Source: Mycteria americana (Eukaryota; Chordata; Aves; Ciconiiformes; Ciconiidae). Taken from it: a stretch of 64,000 bases of DNA. The stretch is taken from the NCBI RefSeq assembly GCF_035582795.1, contig NC_134370.1:31731501-31795500 (forward strand), given 5' to 3'. The notes beneath the pieces are model-generated. The model was not told the DNA's origin and did no database searches. It saw nothing but the letters and a program-made list of their open reading frames with translations. Made by a program: the position numbers and the translations under genes. This document shows positions 32,916 through 47,900 of the stretch, in pieces (positions within the stretch are counted from its first letter, which is position 1; each line of letters begins with the position of its first letter).

Positions 32916-35900
32916 CTGCAAAAGACAGAACAATCCAATTTACTCTTTATTTTCATAACAGCACCTAACATTCAAATTCCACCTCCATGAAAGCTATACT
33001 GAATTACTGGAAATGTAGCTCAACATTGCAATAGAAAATTAGCTTTTAAAACTATTTTTTAAAAATAATTGCTAAGACCGTTTCTCATTAAACTGTAACA
33101 CCTGTGAGTCATGCAAAACACCTCTCAAAGTCAAACAGGATGTATCAAGGGAAGCCTGCGTTGTCAGCTATTTCTAAAAACTGCTAAGAGATGCTACTTT
33201 GCATATAAGGAATCCATTTAGTTAATGAATACTTAGTTATATAATGTATAATAAATGTTCATACCATCTCACCTCTTATTGTTGCTACCCCAACTTTGAA
33301 CTTCTGAGTTTGTCAGACAGCAACTGAAGTGTTCTCTTTGAGGTTGGGGTTTTTTTGTAAGTCTTATACAATATGAGCAATCATTATATTTCCAGAACAA
33401 TCTCATTCCAATTCTAAATTGTCAATAACTAAAAATTTTACTTCCATTGTGAGCTTTGCTGCCTGTTTCTATCACAAGTAATTCATGAAACAGTACCTAC
33501 TAATCTGTTCAGCCAGTCTGCAGGAATATTGAGGAAGATTTTTTCCATCAACTCAGGCACCACATGAACATAAATTTCATATCCTCCATCTTCTACTGTC
33601 ATCAAAGCAGGTCTAGATCAGAAAACAAGAGACTCTTGAAAGTTAGCTGCTATGTTTTTTTGATTGAAGCAAAATTTCTGAAGTAATACAATGTAATATT
33701 ACCTTCCAACATAACACCAAGAACTAGAAAAACTAGAAAAATCTCTATGCACTCATCTCTGTCAAATCTGTAGAGTTGGAATGAGTTTCAGATACATACA
33801 CTGAATTTACTACTCAATGTTAAAATAACTTCTAGAGCTATCAAGTAAGCCTTACTTGCAGACAACTGCAGAAAACAATGCTTTAGCAGTGGTCTTTTCC
33901 TGGAAGACAATGAGAACTGCACTGTTTTGAAATTAGTGTTATGTCATTTATGGCTTTGAACTTTATATAAATAAAGTATAAATATTAATATGTAAGTATT
34001 TGTACCTACAAATATACAAGGGATACATAAAGATTTGAAATGCAAAGTAGGGAGCAAGCTTAGGTGTATCACTTGGAATTGTATCATCTGTATCAACATC
34101 ACCTAATATTGTCTGTCTTAATACACCACTTCATAGCCACTACGTAATACCAAGATAGTATCTCTTGTACTATGACAAGTACAAAATGGTTTCACATACC
34201 AAACAAGTAAAAAGCCCTCCTCTTCCTGGAAGCCATTTTCTACATAGGATATGGTCAATAGTATTTCTATTAGGTCTGAAATGAACCTGGTTAGAGACTG
34301 CTGTCCCACAAGCACTGGTCTTTCCAAATATTGCTATTTCACATGATTCAAAAGTGATATTGGATGACAAGCAACTGGTAAGAAGTGATCTTTTTTTTTA
34401 GTACAGCTATTCCCTGTATTTCAAGTGTTTGTCTTCTTTCCAACCTGTCATTATTGATGCCATAGCTTTTTTATTGTTCCCCCAAATAAGCTATTGGTTT
34501 TTGCTATGCTTCTGTGAGATGATGATACCTTAGCAGTCCTCTACAGCAATGTTCAACAGGTAGTTTGTTTGCTTTCAAGCTTCTGAGTGATTTTACTAAG
34601 CCTAATTGTTTATACAGCTGACACAGCTTCTACCCAACATACGCTCTTTGCCTGTCCTGAGACTATTTACAGTTTGACCGGCAACATCTACACCATCACA
34701 ATCCTCACACTTTTTAGAAAATCTGCACTGCTCTGATCAAAGCAGGATGCAATGCTCTTATCCTGACCATCCCACAGAAGAAACTAAAATAGTAAACATC
34801 AGGACATATCACAATAACGTAAGTCCCGGTTATAGCAATATTGGAACAGTACCAAAACAGTACACGTTAAATAAAGTAATAAAATAAGGCACAATCATCC
34901 TCAGCGCAGAACTTTTCAATGGGAGATGCCCCCAACAGGATAAGATGTGCTCACTGCAGAGACGGCAGGAGTGAAAGAAGGGCAGCCACTTCAAGAGACT
35001 AGCAGAACTACACTGTCAAATAGGATCGTCAGCCAGTACTTCAGTATATTGACAACTGGAGAGTGTTATTAATAGATTTAGTTAACATGATGCAGAATAT
35101 ACCTAACAGCACTAATTTGAATGCCTGTGAGGCACGAAGGCAAATGACTGCAAATATGCCACTTTCCCAGTAGGCAAATTATTTGACTTGCCATCTGTTA
35201 ATCTAAAAGCTGCTGCTAAATTTCATAATCTCAAGTGAAGTGATCAAAAGAGATAAGAGAACTCCATGTCTGATTATCTGTGGGATTATTTCAAATCTGT
35301 TGATTTAGACAGAAACCAAGGCCCAGACTATTTGCAGTCATTAAAGACTGCTGGCTCCCTTCATGAGAGAAAGCTTAACAATAGTACACTTATATGCTCA
35401 GCTTCCCAAATAATTGTGGACTATTGTTATTTTGTCTCTGACAAAATGTATTTTGGTTTAGACAATTTATGCTGAAGTACATGAAAATTATTATGACTTC
35501 CAGAAATACTAAATTAATATTTTGGAAACAGTATAATTAACTTAAATATGTTTGCAGAGAAATGTACTAAGGTATGTTGAAAAATTTAAAGATTTCAAAA
35601 AACATAGGCAAATGTGGTCTACAGGTGTAACTCTAAACCAAGTAATGCATTAGGAAAGATTAATTTTGCTTCATTCCTGGTTATTATACACTGACTACCT
35701 GTTTCTCAGTTCATACTCTGTTCTCAAGGTCATCTAAGTCTCCTTTCAGATAATCTTATTTACTTCAACAAGAGTGAACTGTCATGGTAAGAAAGAAAAT
35801 TCAACACAGCCTTCAAAACAGAGCCTAGCACTGTTAATTTTCTTTCACTAGCACCACAGAAAAATCCAATTTTGTGATTACATTTATTCTTAAATGCCAC

Positions 35901-38900
35901 TGGTTTTAATATGGTGAATTTAAATAATTTTAAAACAGTTATAAACATATTTAAGGATATAACTAAATTTCACTAAAACATACATAGTTTAGTTCTACTA
36001 AAATATTCCTTAGAGGCTACTGAGTAAATAGTCTTTAGTACCTGTATACAAAGCTGGTGATGCATGCCAGTGAAATGGGCTTTTCCGCTAGTACAGAAGG
36101 GTTAGATTCAATCCCTGTTGAGTATCTAGGAATCTCTTATCTCATTACTGCTACTGTTAAAATGTTCATCTTTAAGTGACAAGCACTCATTGGTATAGAC
36201 TGAAAAAATGAATTATCTGAAGGGAACGCTACCATCATACCAAATTCCAGGGAAAAGATGCTAGGAAGGTGAAAGTTTGGGCAAAAACAGATATAAGAAA
36301 CACGGACCTGTCTGTGATATCTGAAATCTAGGAGGTGAGCTCTGAAATACAAAATATTTTTCTTTGTCTTAGTTGTCATGATTTCTTCTAGCTTGATATT
36401 CATATTGTCCTAGCTCAAAAAGAATATGGACATATTTACACACATTATATGATAGCACTTATGTAAAGTTTAAATTTCTAGGATCTTCTGCCTCATTATT
36501 ACTGCTACTGTTAAAGTGTTCAGTGTCCTGGGTATCTAACAGGAAAAAAAAAAGCTATCTAAGCTCATACACATGCATCTATCTTAAGCTTGTTTCTTCA
36601 GCAGCTGAAGGAAAAGATGAGCTTCACTGCAATCACAGCAGATTAACAAAACTGGGCTCCTACATTTCAAAGGAAAAAGATGATAGGGGATGAATTCACT
36701 GACCTACAGTATTGAAACATTTTAAGGCTATGTAAGTCTCTTAAATACCAAGATCCTGTCATAATATCTAGTTTTGTATCATAGTGTCTATTTCATAGCT
36801 TAAATATTCACACTCTTAAAATTAAAAAAATGTCTATGTTAGGTTAATAAATTACTACATTCCCTGAATCAAAGAAGCAAATCAAATTACAGACTAATCC
36901 TACGTTTTAAGTCTGCAGTGTTTAGTATTATTACATTTACTCATACTAAGTAGAAAACAATATGCAGATTTTACTCCCAAGGAGATGCTGGTAGCTATTG
37001 CATTGCTAGAAATAGAGCATACTGAACTTACTACCTCCTTACATTGAGGGATTAAAAGCAATCTGAGATAAGGGGACATGAATTAGCAAACTACAGGAAA
37101 AAAAAATGTCATTTTCTACTAGTTGTGCATACAAATTTTATAAACAAGGCTAACACTAACCATTGACATAACAAGCTGTTGAGCAGCACAATAATGCTAG
37201 GACAGAATATTTAGTTAATAAGTTAATTTCATTTTAACAAGATATTCCTTTAGCAAGAGACAGATTTTTCTCCTGTTAAGATGTAAATGTACTAAGTTAC
37301 CCTACAATATAGAATCTGGAAATACTACCAAGGAGATGCATTCTTACTAAACTAAGTCAGAGCAAATTTTCAGTGCAAAAATGACAGACTTTTCTTTGAA
37401 AAAGTTGTGCATTTAAGTTCCACATCAAGATGTGTTCACATGCTGAGAATACAAACATTGGAAATCTTTATCATTTTTCTATCACCTTTTGTGCGAGAGA
37501 GTAAATTGAGGTCCTTCAGGACCACATGAGAGGTCATAATCTTATGACAGAAAGGGGGAACCTTTTCAGTTAAGAAAAAACTCTTTGCACTTAATCCTCC
37601 CTCATACGAAAATAAATAGCATATAAACTTGAAGATGCAAGACTATTTTGCTCAGAGGAAAAAGACTAAGTCACTACCTTGGTTAGACAAATGGGATTCT
37701 AGTATTTAAATCAAAGCCAAGTGAGAAACTATTGAGTATGCAATGATTCATTAAACTCACTATGAAATAGTTTAGGAATAATTTTAGAAAGAATTTTGGT
37801 AGAAAATTTACATATTCTAGAATTCTATTACATCTATGATTGTCTCAATTAACCTTCTCTACCTATGTCTTTCAAGTTGCTATGATACTTACATTTCAAA
37901 AGCCTAAGATAAATCTAAGAATTGAACAATTAGTTAATAATATTGTTCCTACATCAACTGGATCTGTTTATTTTATTTTCTCTAAGTAAATGTGCATATG
38001 CATCTTGTCTCACAGTGCCATCTGCTGATAATTTAGTACCTCTGCTCGCTATGAGAATGTTTATTGAAAACATTTGTTAATATTATTTCTGCAAGGCTAA
38101 AACTGATTAATCAGTTTAAAAATATGGGTGTGGATTCACACAATTTCAAACTTCAGCTGAAACAAGATGCTCAAGGAGTTTTCCTTTGGTCCTCAAGCTT
38201 CTACTCCATCTTAGCTTACTGACACCATACTGGGTAAACCTCATTACTGCATGACATAGTATTCAAAGAAATTAAAAAATTAGATTTAAACAAATAATAT
38301 CACCTATAAATACCGGCAATATAATACAGCAATTCAAGAGCAGCTCCTTGAAAATTCATTAGAGAACCAGGAATTGCTAACCACACCTTAAATACAGAAA
38401 TTTACATATGAGGGAACTTAAAATGGAGAAAGTTGTAGTTTACTTCCCTAATAGTACACATTATTTTAATTTTGTTTACCTGTAGAATGTTTTTACTTTG
38501 TTGTATGGCAAACATCTAATACATTGCTTGTAGATCATGTTCTCATCTGCCTGTAGTTCCAAACCACATTTAGCACAACCTGAATACGTAATCATAGGCA
38601 GAGATGCCAAAATACACTCCAGTGAAGTGTCAGCACAGAAGATGAGTTGCTTGTACTGACCAGTTGAAATGGTAAACTTCAGTTCTAAGATATGGGCTTT
38701 CACTTGAACCACTCCTATAAAAACAACAATTTCAATCAAATCTGCATTCAGTTTTATTCATAACTCAAAGGAAAAGCAAGGGTTACAGGTGATTCAAAAC
38801 CAAAATAATTATCAATAAAACTCTATGATTTTTTTCCTTTAGTAGCACATGCTCATATTTTTAGAGATTATTTATGCAGTGAAAAATCACTGTGGTTAAA

Positions 38901-41900
38901 TATTATCTAAAAAATGTATAAAAGTACTACATTTTTAGGTACTATTGTGGTAGATGCCAGTATAGAAGAGCCTGGTTAAGGGATCAGGAGATTAGAATTG
39001 TGCAAATAATTTCCAATTGCTTTTCTTCTGTGCTAATTCAAAGACACTGAAAAGCATAGCTTTAACAACTTAGCTTTCCACTATTTACACATAAACTAGA
39101 GTTAAATGCTGCAATACCAACTTTATTTAGTTAGTTCTTAATGTTTAACACCAACCTTAGCAATCTTCTAGGTTTATCTGGGAGGGGATGACTGTGCAAA
39201 ACGTATTCTTTGTTTTGTAAGAAGTTTTCAATAGCAGTAGCTATTTTACTCTTGCTTTAGAGAACTCCAGTTTTGGAGAAATACTATTCGACAAACTTTC
39301 AGTGACTATCACATCATTACTAGACTGATTTGGCGTGCACAACAAAAGGCAGAATTTCTCCCTATGTTCCAAAGCTATCTTTATATGGTACCACATACCA
39401 CACCTATCTTACCTCTGGGCTCACTGAATGAAGGCTGCATTCACAGTTTGGCTGGGTACTGAGCTGCAGCCTCCAGAATAAATTCAGACTCCCAGAACTG
39501 TACTAACTTAAAAAAAACCCAACCATTTTACTTGATCAACAGAGCATCTATTTTGCTTAGTTATGCACTGCACAACAGACATTACAGAGCTACGGATAAC
39601 AACCTTACCTGAGCATTTTTCCTCCAGATGTGCTGAGAGCTTTGTCATTTGCATGACGGATGTTTTGCTTTTCTGAAACTTTTCTTTAAATTCAATTGCC
39701 CTTTTGTCATCATCAAACAAGCACTCATAAGATGACCATGGAGTTGTATGCAGTTCAAAGTCACCTGAGACAGAACTGTGTTGGACCAAAAGGTATTTAA
39801 AGTCCCATATGTGATCTACAGAACAAAAAAAGCAAACACAAGAGTTTACTTTCTATACCGTGGATAATTTATAGAAAGCCAAGGTCACTTACAAGATTGA
39901 GAAACAAATCAGCAAGACATTCTCATATGGTCAGCTCGGGCAACTTTATTTCAAGCCTGATGACATGTAGGCTTTTTCCTTTCCCTATAAACTTTGCATG
40001 AGTCCTCCCATAGCAGAATGATGCTTTCATTTCACTTGTACTGAATTCAGCTTTCAAGTCAACTAAACTTTTTGAAAAAGAAACTAGTTCTGAAATTTCT
40101 TGTTAGCTCTAATAAGGAAAAGTTGGCAGTCTAGAAGAAAAATAATCTTCATGTTATTAATCAATTTCCATCTTTAATATGTATTTTTTAATCTTCTGTC
40201 TCCATAATGCTCTGATTTAAAAATACTAATTCATCTTCCATCTTCCAATTGACTCTGTAATAAAGAAAGATACTTTAAAAAATAGAGATTACAGAAGAGT
40301 TGTTGGGTTGTCCTTATATATTTTGGGTTGTCCTTCACTTTGTTATAAGAATCCAGTATTTACCTACTAATCAAGTCTGATAACCATTTAGGCTGTTATT
40401 TTTTCCCATGTTTGCTCAAGCTGAAAGTTGCAGCCAAAATAATAATTTTTGGAAATAAGGTTAGAAAAATACAGATTTTTTTTTTTTTTTAATGTATTCA
40501 AGTGTCCCTATAAACATTTTATTAGCATGTTTTAGTATTTTCATATTTTGGATTAGTCTGATTTTTGGTGGTACCTTGCTAAAATTGCAAGCTCCTAAAA
40601 AATCTGCTGTCAGACACAATGTTTTACAGTAAAATACTCCAAAAGAACTTCTCTGAGCATCAGTCTTGTTTCATGCACCTCATATATGAGTAGAGATCTT
40701 GCACCCCCCCCAGAACTGAGTATGCTCCAGTCCAAAGCAAGATTCAGGCAGTAACACTAGAGCAACACTGAGGGAAAATCTAAATAGGAGGAAACAAATT
40801 GGTACTTGTCAAGAGGGGCTATATGGAAGTGGAGGACATAGTCTAACTAGGGTACAAGATTTGGTTGATACCTGAATTTAACCTATTATTCAGATCTTCA
40901 ACATTCCCCTGTTGATTAGAAAACTGATCACAAAACATGAGTAAACTACAAGTAATCAAGTTTACAGAAATGTATTTAATTAAATCCATCTTTCTTTTTT
41001 GGTAATCTAAAGCTTGGACTCAAGCTTGGACTGATTTTTAACAAGAGATGAAAAATAAATTTAGCTTTTACTGGCAATAATTTTTAGATGCTCTAGAACT
41101 GTATAGTCTTATGCACTTTATTTTACGTATGTAGACAGTTTAAAAATTACAAGTCTCCATACCTTCCTCTACAAGACTATGAGGTTTCTAATCTGCTAGT
41201 ACAACCAGTAAACACATACCACAGCTGATCTATGACTCCTAGCGAGGACGGACATTGTGCTCTTCCTGTAACCCACTCACACTATTTAGCTGTTGCGTAT
41301 GCTTTAGTATCGTGTGAATTTATCTTTTTGGCTATCTTGCTGGGATCAAATGTTCATGGTTTATCTGTGTTTAAGTAATTGAACAGTTGAGAAATCACTC
41401 TTTTCTTGAATTTCACATAAGCCTTTAATCATTAAAATGCCAACTTCTAGGCGCACAGAACACTACCTGGAGAATAAGACACAAGCTTTACATCAAATTA
41501 AACACTGAATACTACAGAGATCTACATCTTATACTTTTTTGCTTTAAGTATCAGAATGATATATTATCATCTTAGAAATTACCTTTGGGATCTTCTTTTG
41601 CAGCTACAAAAAATTTTAAAATTCTCTATTTTGAAAAGTGTAATATTCCAGCATACTAAATTCTATAAAATTTCTAAGCATCTAACGAACAGCATAGACC
41701 TGCTCACACTGAAGTATGCACAAAAATAAGAGCTATGTAGGTATTATGCAGTAAAGTTAATTGGTTAATGCTTAAATTGGACCAAGTAGTTTAAGAGGTA
41801 GGTCTTGCAGTTAAGTGATTTCTAGGAGTGGAGATTACTTATAAATTGAAGCAGAACTGGCAGAATTCAGCGTGTCTGCATTTAATAGGTAAAGATTCAC

Positions 41901-44900
41901 TATGAGGTTGTTTAAAACCTTTCTGGGTTTTATTTTGTGCTATATGAAAAGTGGCTTTTTAGTTAGACATATTCAGCACTTCAAGTAATATGGCATTTAC
42001 TTCCGAAGTGTATCCATTGATCAGAAATACAAACTCTTAAGTTATCAATTTAACAAAAACCTAGTTTCACTTATTTTAAAAGAACAAAGCCAGGAATAAA
42101 ACAAAATTTGGTAGCAGTCACTGCTAAAACACAGGCTATGTAAGTCTTTCAAGAGATGCTTTTAGTCAGTTACGGCTAGGCTCGATAGCAAGACCATTAG
42201 GATATACAGCCTGACACTGTAGTAAGGTGGAAAGCAGAGAATGAAAATCAGAAGTAGAAAAAAAAAAAGCAATTAATGCTAAACCAGACAACAATAAGGA
42301 AGACTCAGCAAGACTGATAACATAGTTAACATTCAACACTCAAGTTCTTTTTTTTATAGTTACATAACTAGGCACAAGTGCATCTTGTGTCTAGATTCAA
42401 GTTTCTAAATACTCATGCTTTCTCAGTCTTCTAAAGTGCGTGCATTCAAATTCTGGGAGACATGTTGAAATTGGTATCAAATATGTTGCCCTTCCAAGGG
42501 GAGTATTTAAAGGTTGAATGGAAAAATGTTACCAGATGAGCATTTTAAAGATATTAATAGCATCACAAAAATCCTTTTACAGCTACCTATAGGTACAAGG
42601 ACTTTACCTTTTTTCCTTTGAAGTTGAGGACACCAGGCAGCCCCTGCTCCCCACAGCACCATCCTATAGTGTTGATCTCTGTTCTGTTCTACTGTTAGAA
42701 TAATTTTTCTTTGGTTGCCACCTCTGTAGCTATACACAGCTTCTGAAAGAGATTGAAATTATGACTTCTACAGTAAAAAGCATATAAACACACAAAACCC
42801 ACATGCCTCAATATTAAGATGAAATCATGCTGCTATTGTATTTAATGGTACAATTATAAGCAAAGAAGAATATACCTACAATTTCTTCAGGACAGAATGA
42901 AAGCAAACTGATTTCTACAGCAACATGAATCTAGTTTGAAGGAATGCATAAAGTATATTAATTTACCTTTATCCACCTAAATACTCAGCAACTGGACACC
43001 TCCCTTTGAAACAGCAGGTATCTGAGCATCTTTCAGCTCCCACTCATCCCAACTGGTATAAGTGGAAAGAAATTGTACTCAATCTCTCAGCAACAGACTG
43101 TCATAACTGGCATTTAAAGTTACTGTAACTTCTGTGGAATACACTGAAAGAAACATTTCTCTAGAAGTTTTCACATAAAAGAAAACTATAGCCATGTACA
43201 AGCACACTAAGAGGATTAGTAACAGTACATATAAATTGAAACAGTTAAGATCACTACAGAACTCTTAACCCAGGATACTGTCTGTAAGTTTCAGTTCCAC
43301 ACTAAAACTACAATATTTTTCATAAACAAATAATTTTTGAACAAGAACTCTTGCTTTAAATATTAACAGTTCTGAGATTTATGTACAATAATAAATTATG
43401 AAGATTTCTATCTTCAAAATTTTCTATTTATAAGGAATAAACATGATATTGACAGTGTGGGTAAAAATTTGAATCTTTCTAATACAAGCACTAATACAAA
43501 ATGATAGTGCAATAGGATCAAATTTATGTGCAAAGCTTGAAGTCAAGCACTGAGAAACAGCGGTACTGTAAAGAAAAGATAATCAGAACAGTTATGCAGG
43601 GAAAAGAGAGGAAGACTTCTTTTCCAGGTGGGAACAGTGGTCTTTAACTGCCCAAAGCATGTTAAAAAAACATGGCAAGACACTGCACAAAATACTGAGA
43701 ATGCCCCAAGATAATTTGGTTTTGTTAATTTCAGAAGGTGGAGAAGATGTGAGGAAGCAGCTGTAAGGCCCGATTATGAAGAAATGGAAACAAATTATCA
43801 GTTTTAACATGGAAAATTGCTTCAACAAAAGGAATCCTGAAATAACTGTATTCACTATTAGAAGAAAAGGAATGTGTGACAGAAGAATAAACTCAAAAAA
43901 TCAGTACATAGACTGTTGACTATGATCTTTGGGGAAGAGGAGTCATTACAATAAAAATATACAGGAAACTCAGATTTCCAAAACAAATTCTATTAATGAG
44001 GTTGTTCTCTGTTGTGCCTATGCCAAAGAAACAGGAGTATCACAGTAAGGCATCTTAGTAGTTTCACACTGTGCATTTTCCAGTGTTGAAAATCAGAAAG
44101 AACTTGTACAAAAAGGCACACAATTAAGGATTATTGTGAAGAAATATTACACATATTTAAGAAACCAGGAATGCTTAGCTTTAAAAATCTATTCTAAGTA
44201 GGAAAAAATAGAAAGAAAGAAACAAGAAATGTTCCCAATAAAACATTAGAAAAGAGCAACACAGTTCCATTATAAAGTAAGAAAGGCAAGCAAATCCTAA
44301 AACAGTAGATTAAAATAATCAATAGCTTATTTCATTCTGAAGAACACATGATTTATAGTGCAATCAAATTTTCCTTCAGTGACAGGATGCTTGCATGGAA
44401 GGTAGTTGGCAGGTGAGCTTTGAATTAGTAAAGCTTGGCTGTCCAACATGACATTTTCATAAACCAGCCCCCTTTCTCAAGCAGTGGTCTACAGCAAGAG
44501 TGTACCTCTCTAATTTCAAGAGCCGTTAAAAAAAACTATTTATGTTCCTCCACCATAACTGCAGTATCTCCCTCTTTTCAGCACTCCTGCTATACACACC
44601 TATCTTCCCTGAAAAGGATTTCGAGCTCACATTCCTCATACCCAAGATATTCCTGCTGCCATTCCACTTCCCAACACTATACTTCGTACCTGTATCTCTC
44701 TTCAATCCTCCATCTTACTGAAGATCAGGTACCACACTATTTGGAGCTGTGGAGATGCTCAAGCCATCTCCCTGACAAATCAATACATTAGTAACTGCAG
44801 TCTGCGGTGAGTGCTCATTCCTTAGTGAAAACACATGAATCCCTCAGTAAGTAGGAACACTGATAATCAGTGCCCACTGCCTGCATGCTTCTCCCACAGA

Positions 44901-47900
44901 TGTGTATGCTATTGATCAGCACTAGGGTGCAGTAACCTCCTTTCAGCAGCTGACTACATTAATCATTTCCTTCCTGTCTCTAACTCCATTTCTCTAAATG
45001 CTATGCCCCCCATGAGTGGATCATTACAAAGGTTTTACTTGCGATTCCTATGTCAAACAGCAGTGTATGGAAAGGGAAACAACCAGAATTGCCTTGCAAA
45101 ATTACTATTTAAGTTTCACCTGTTGTTGAAGTTCTGGAAGTTGAAGTCTAGTGCCTGAACTTACCTGTTAATATGGCAATATTGATAATCTTCAAGACTG
45201 AGTGAATCAATGTATTTGGCTGGAGCTGGTCTAGCTGCATATACTGAACACTATCCAGTCTCTGAACTTGTCTTTGTGGAATCTCTCTGAAGTGTGGAAA
45301 TTCTGATGATATGTATGCCAATAAACCATGGAGAACACCACCATCCACTATAGGATAAACTTATATGAAAACACAAAGTTAGAGGGACACCCTTTTTTTT
45401 TTTTAAGCTTAAAAGAATAAATTTTATCAGTTGGTACATATTTACACTGACAAAACCAAAACCGTTTCACAGTAATTCTAAGGCAAGAAATTCTTGAGAT
45501 GTGTAACACTCGATCCAAAATTAAACTGTACTTCATCTGCCTCCTCTACTTCACTTGCCTCCTCTTGATAACATCCCAAAGTTAAGCTAAGTACAATATT
45601 TTAAATTACACCAAGAATAGGAAAGAAATCTTGTATCATAGCTTGGTAAGAAGAATAGCCTTTCTTGATCATTTACCCCAGAACCTGCCTTAAATAGCTG
45701 GCAATAATGGACATGAGGAAGACAGTAAGAACAATGCAAGTTCATGGTGATACTTCCACTGTACTTTCCCCTTAGTCTCCAACCCTCCATGGCTCAGGTA
45801 TCTTTAAAGACTTTGTGCTTAACAGCCTGCAATGAATTACTTTCCCTGAATGTACTTACCCTTTAAGCCTCTAAAATTTTTGCAAAAAATTTAATCCTCA
45901 TGAAATCTTAGACATCTTACGGTTGAGTCCTGGGATAATTGCTGTTTCTTAAACTAAGCTCAAAGAATTCAGTTTTTCAGAGTTTTGAATGGTAACCACC
46001 CAACTTTACCATAAACTCCACATGACTATCTGATGTCTTCATGCCCACATCTTGTCCACAGGTGTTCCTGTCATACTTTCCTCTAGTGTTTTATACATCT
46101 CAGTTGCTCACATTTCCATTTTATCCTGTGTATGAGGCATTGCCAACAAAATTGAGTACTTTAAATAGCTATTTTTCTGTGATTTTTGTGAAAACTCAGG
46201 CACAACAATCTTACATTCTTCTGGATTGAGAGCTGAGCAGTTCCCCAGATTCAGTAACTGACTGGTAAATGTAGATTGCAGCATGATTTCTCCACACCAA
46301 GGATTCTCATACATCATTATATCTGCAAGAAAAAAACCAACCTCATCAACTCATGTATCAACAATATTGAAGTGTATTATACTTTTCTTGACTATAGAAC
46401 CATCATACATATAAGCGTGAAAGACAGTTTGAGAGAGATCACTTGGAAACAAAGTGATCTTTTTTTCATCTACCAACACCATTTACAATGAGTTAATCAA
46501 ATTTTCTCAATAGTTTGATGTAATTCTTCAATTCATATAAAATATTCAATAGTCTCATAGCACATGAGTGTGAATATTCAGTAGTCTCACAGCATATGTA
46601 TAAGTGAAGTGGGTGACTGTATTGGGTAAATTATTATTGTGCAACATTTCAGAATGAGTAGTAAAGTACTAGGCTTACCCAGAAACACTTCTGATTTATT
46701 TTGAGATAAGAATGTCTAAGAAAAGAAAAATCTCAGCTTATCTCCAATATCTTTAAAATACCTTTGCACCTACCTATAAGCACTTAACTCTTAAAGAGAA
46801 GTGGGCATCTTAAACTGTACAAGTATTCAATCAATTTTATATTGTGTAATTTTTTGCATATTGCAAAACCTAAATGGCCAAATCACCATCAAGTTCTCGT
46901 CAACTCCAGCCCTAAATTAGGTGCAATATCATTTTTATAATACTGCATTCTCTTACACGAGATGTGTTCTCTTTATTAAAGAGGGAGGGTTTTGCTCCTA
47001 TTAGGTATTAAAGAGTACAAAGGATTTATCAGGAAGAATCTTCTTTATTAGCTGACATGTTATGGAGAAGGTGAACTGCAAACAGCATTTTATATTTCTG
47101 CAGTCTATGTCAGTTACTAATTCACAATACGATCCATCTCAAGATGCTACTGCTAAGCTACAAAGCCCTTCCCAGGAAGAAAAGTACTTCTCATCCTGAG
47201 ACTGAACATAACATCACAATTTTCCAGTCCATCTGCTGGTCCAAGAGCAGATAATTACAAAAAAGTCTATAAATCAACTAACTAGTACATCTGGTTTGTA
47301 GTAGCACTTTTACCTTTCAGGAACAACTGTTTTAAAACACAGACAGTTTACAGAATACACCTGACTAACCTATGGCACTGCTGTAGCATCAATGCACTGC
47401 TGTGCCTCAGACCAAAGACTACACATAGATGGGCAAACTTCTTGGGACAGTCAATGTTCCACTGGCAGGATGACTGATGTTGAGCAATGTAAATGATGTA
47501 AGAAAGATACTTACACATGCTTAGCCATAGTTCCAATTACTGGTTACATATTGTTCTACTTTAAACAGGCATTTTAAAGATTCACATTTTAAAGGCAAAT
47601 AAAGGAATTCTCACCTGTAAGCAGCACAATATCCCCAGGAAACACAGTGAGTGACCAAAATGCAGCACCACGCCACAGCACCACCTTTCTCTCAATTTCT
47701 GACTGGTCAGTAACTACAATTGTTGCTACAGGAACTTTACATGAAGTTTTTGGTCTAGTCTTCACCTGTATTTCTTTGATATGACAAGGATGTACTATTG
47801 TGACTAAAACATTGTATTTTTGATTTTTGCAGCAGCAATTCTTAAGTGGTGATAGTTTCTTTTGAAGTTTCTTGAACTCTGTCATCCTCTCTTGATCCAC

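Larger units (their letters stand above)
33613..38479 (-). other. SHLD2: SHLD2 intron (38,479 to 33,613)
   Basis: Largest intron between coding exons (4.9 kb). Donor GTAAAC, acceptor TTTCTGATCTAG. It contains a dispersed duplication of about 40 bp (36,126-36,168 and 36,478-36,522). No coding exon is recognised. Confidence 0.85.

Noticed and set aside
44435..44791. 118-codon plus-strand open frame inside a SHLD2 intron
   Set aside because: Ser/His/Tyr-rich translation without homology; opposite strand to the host gene and no promoter or splice support.
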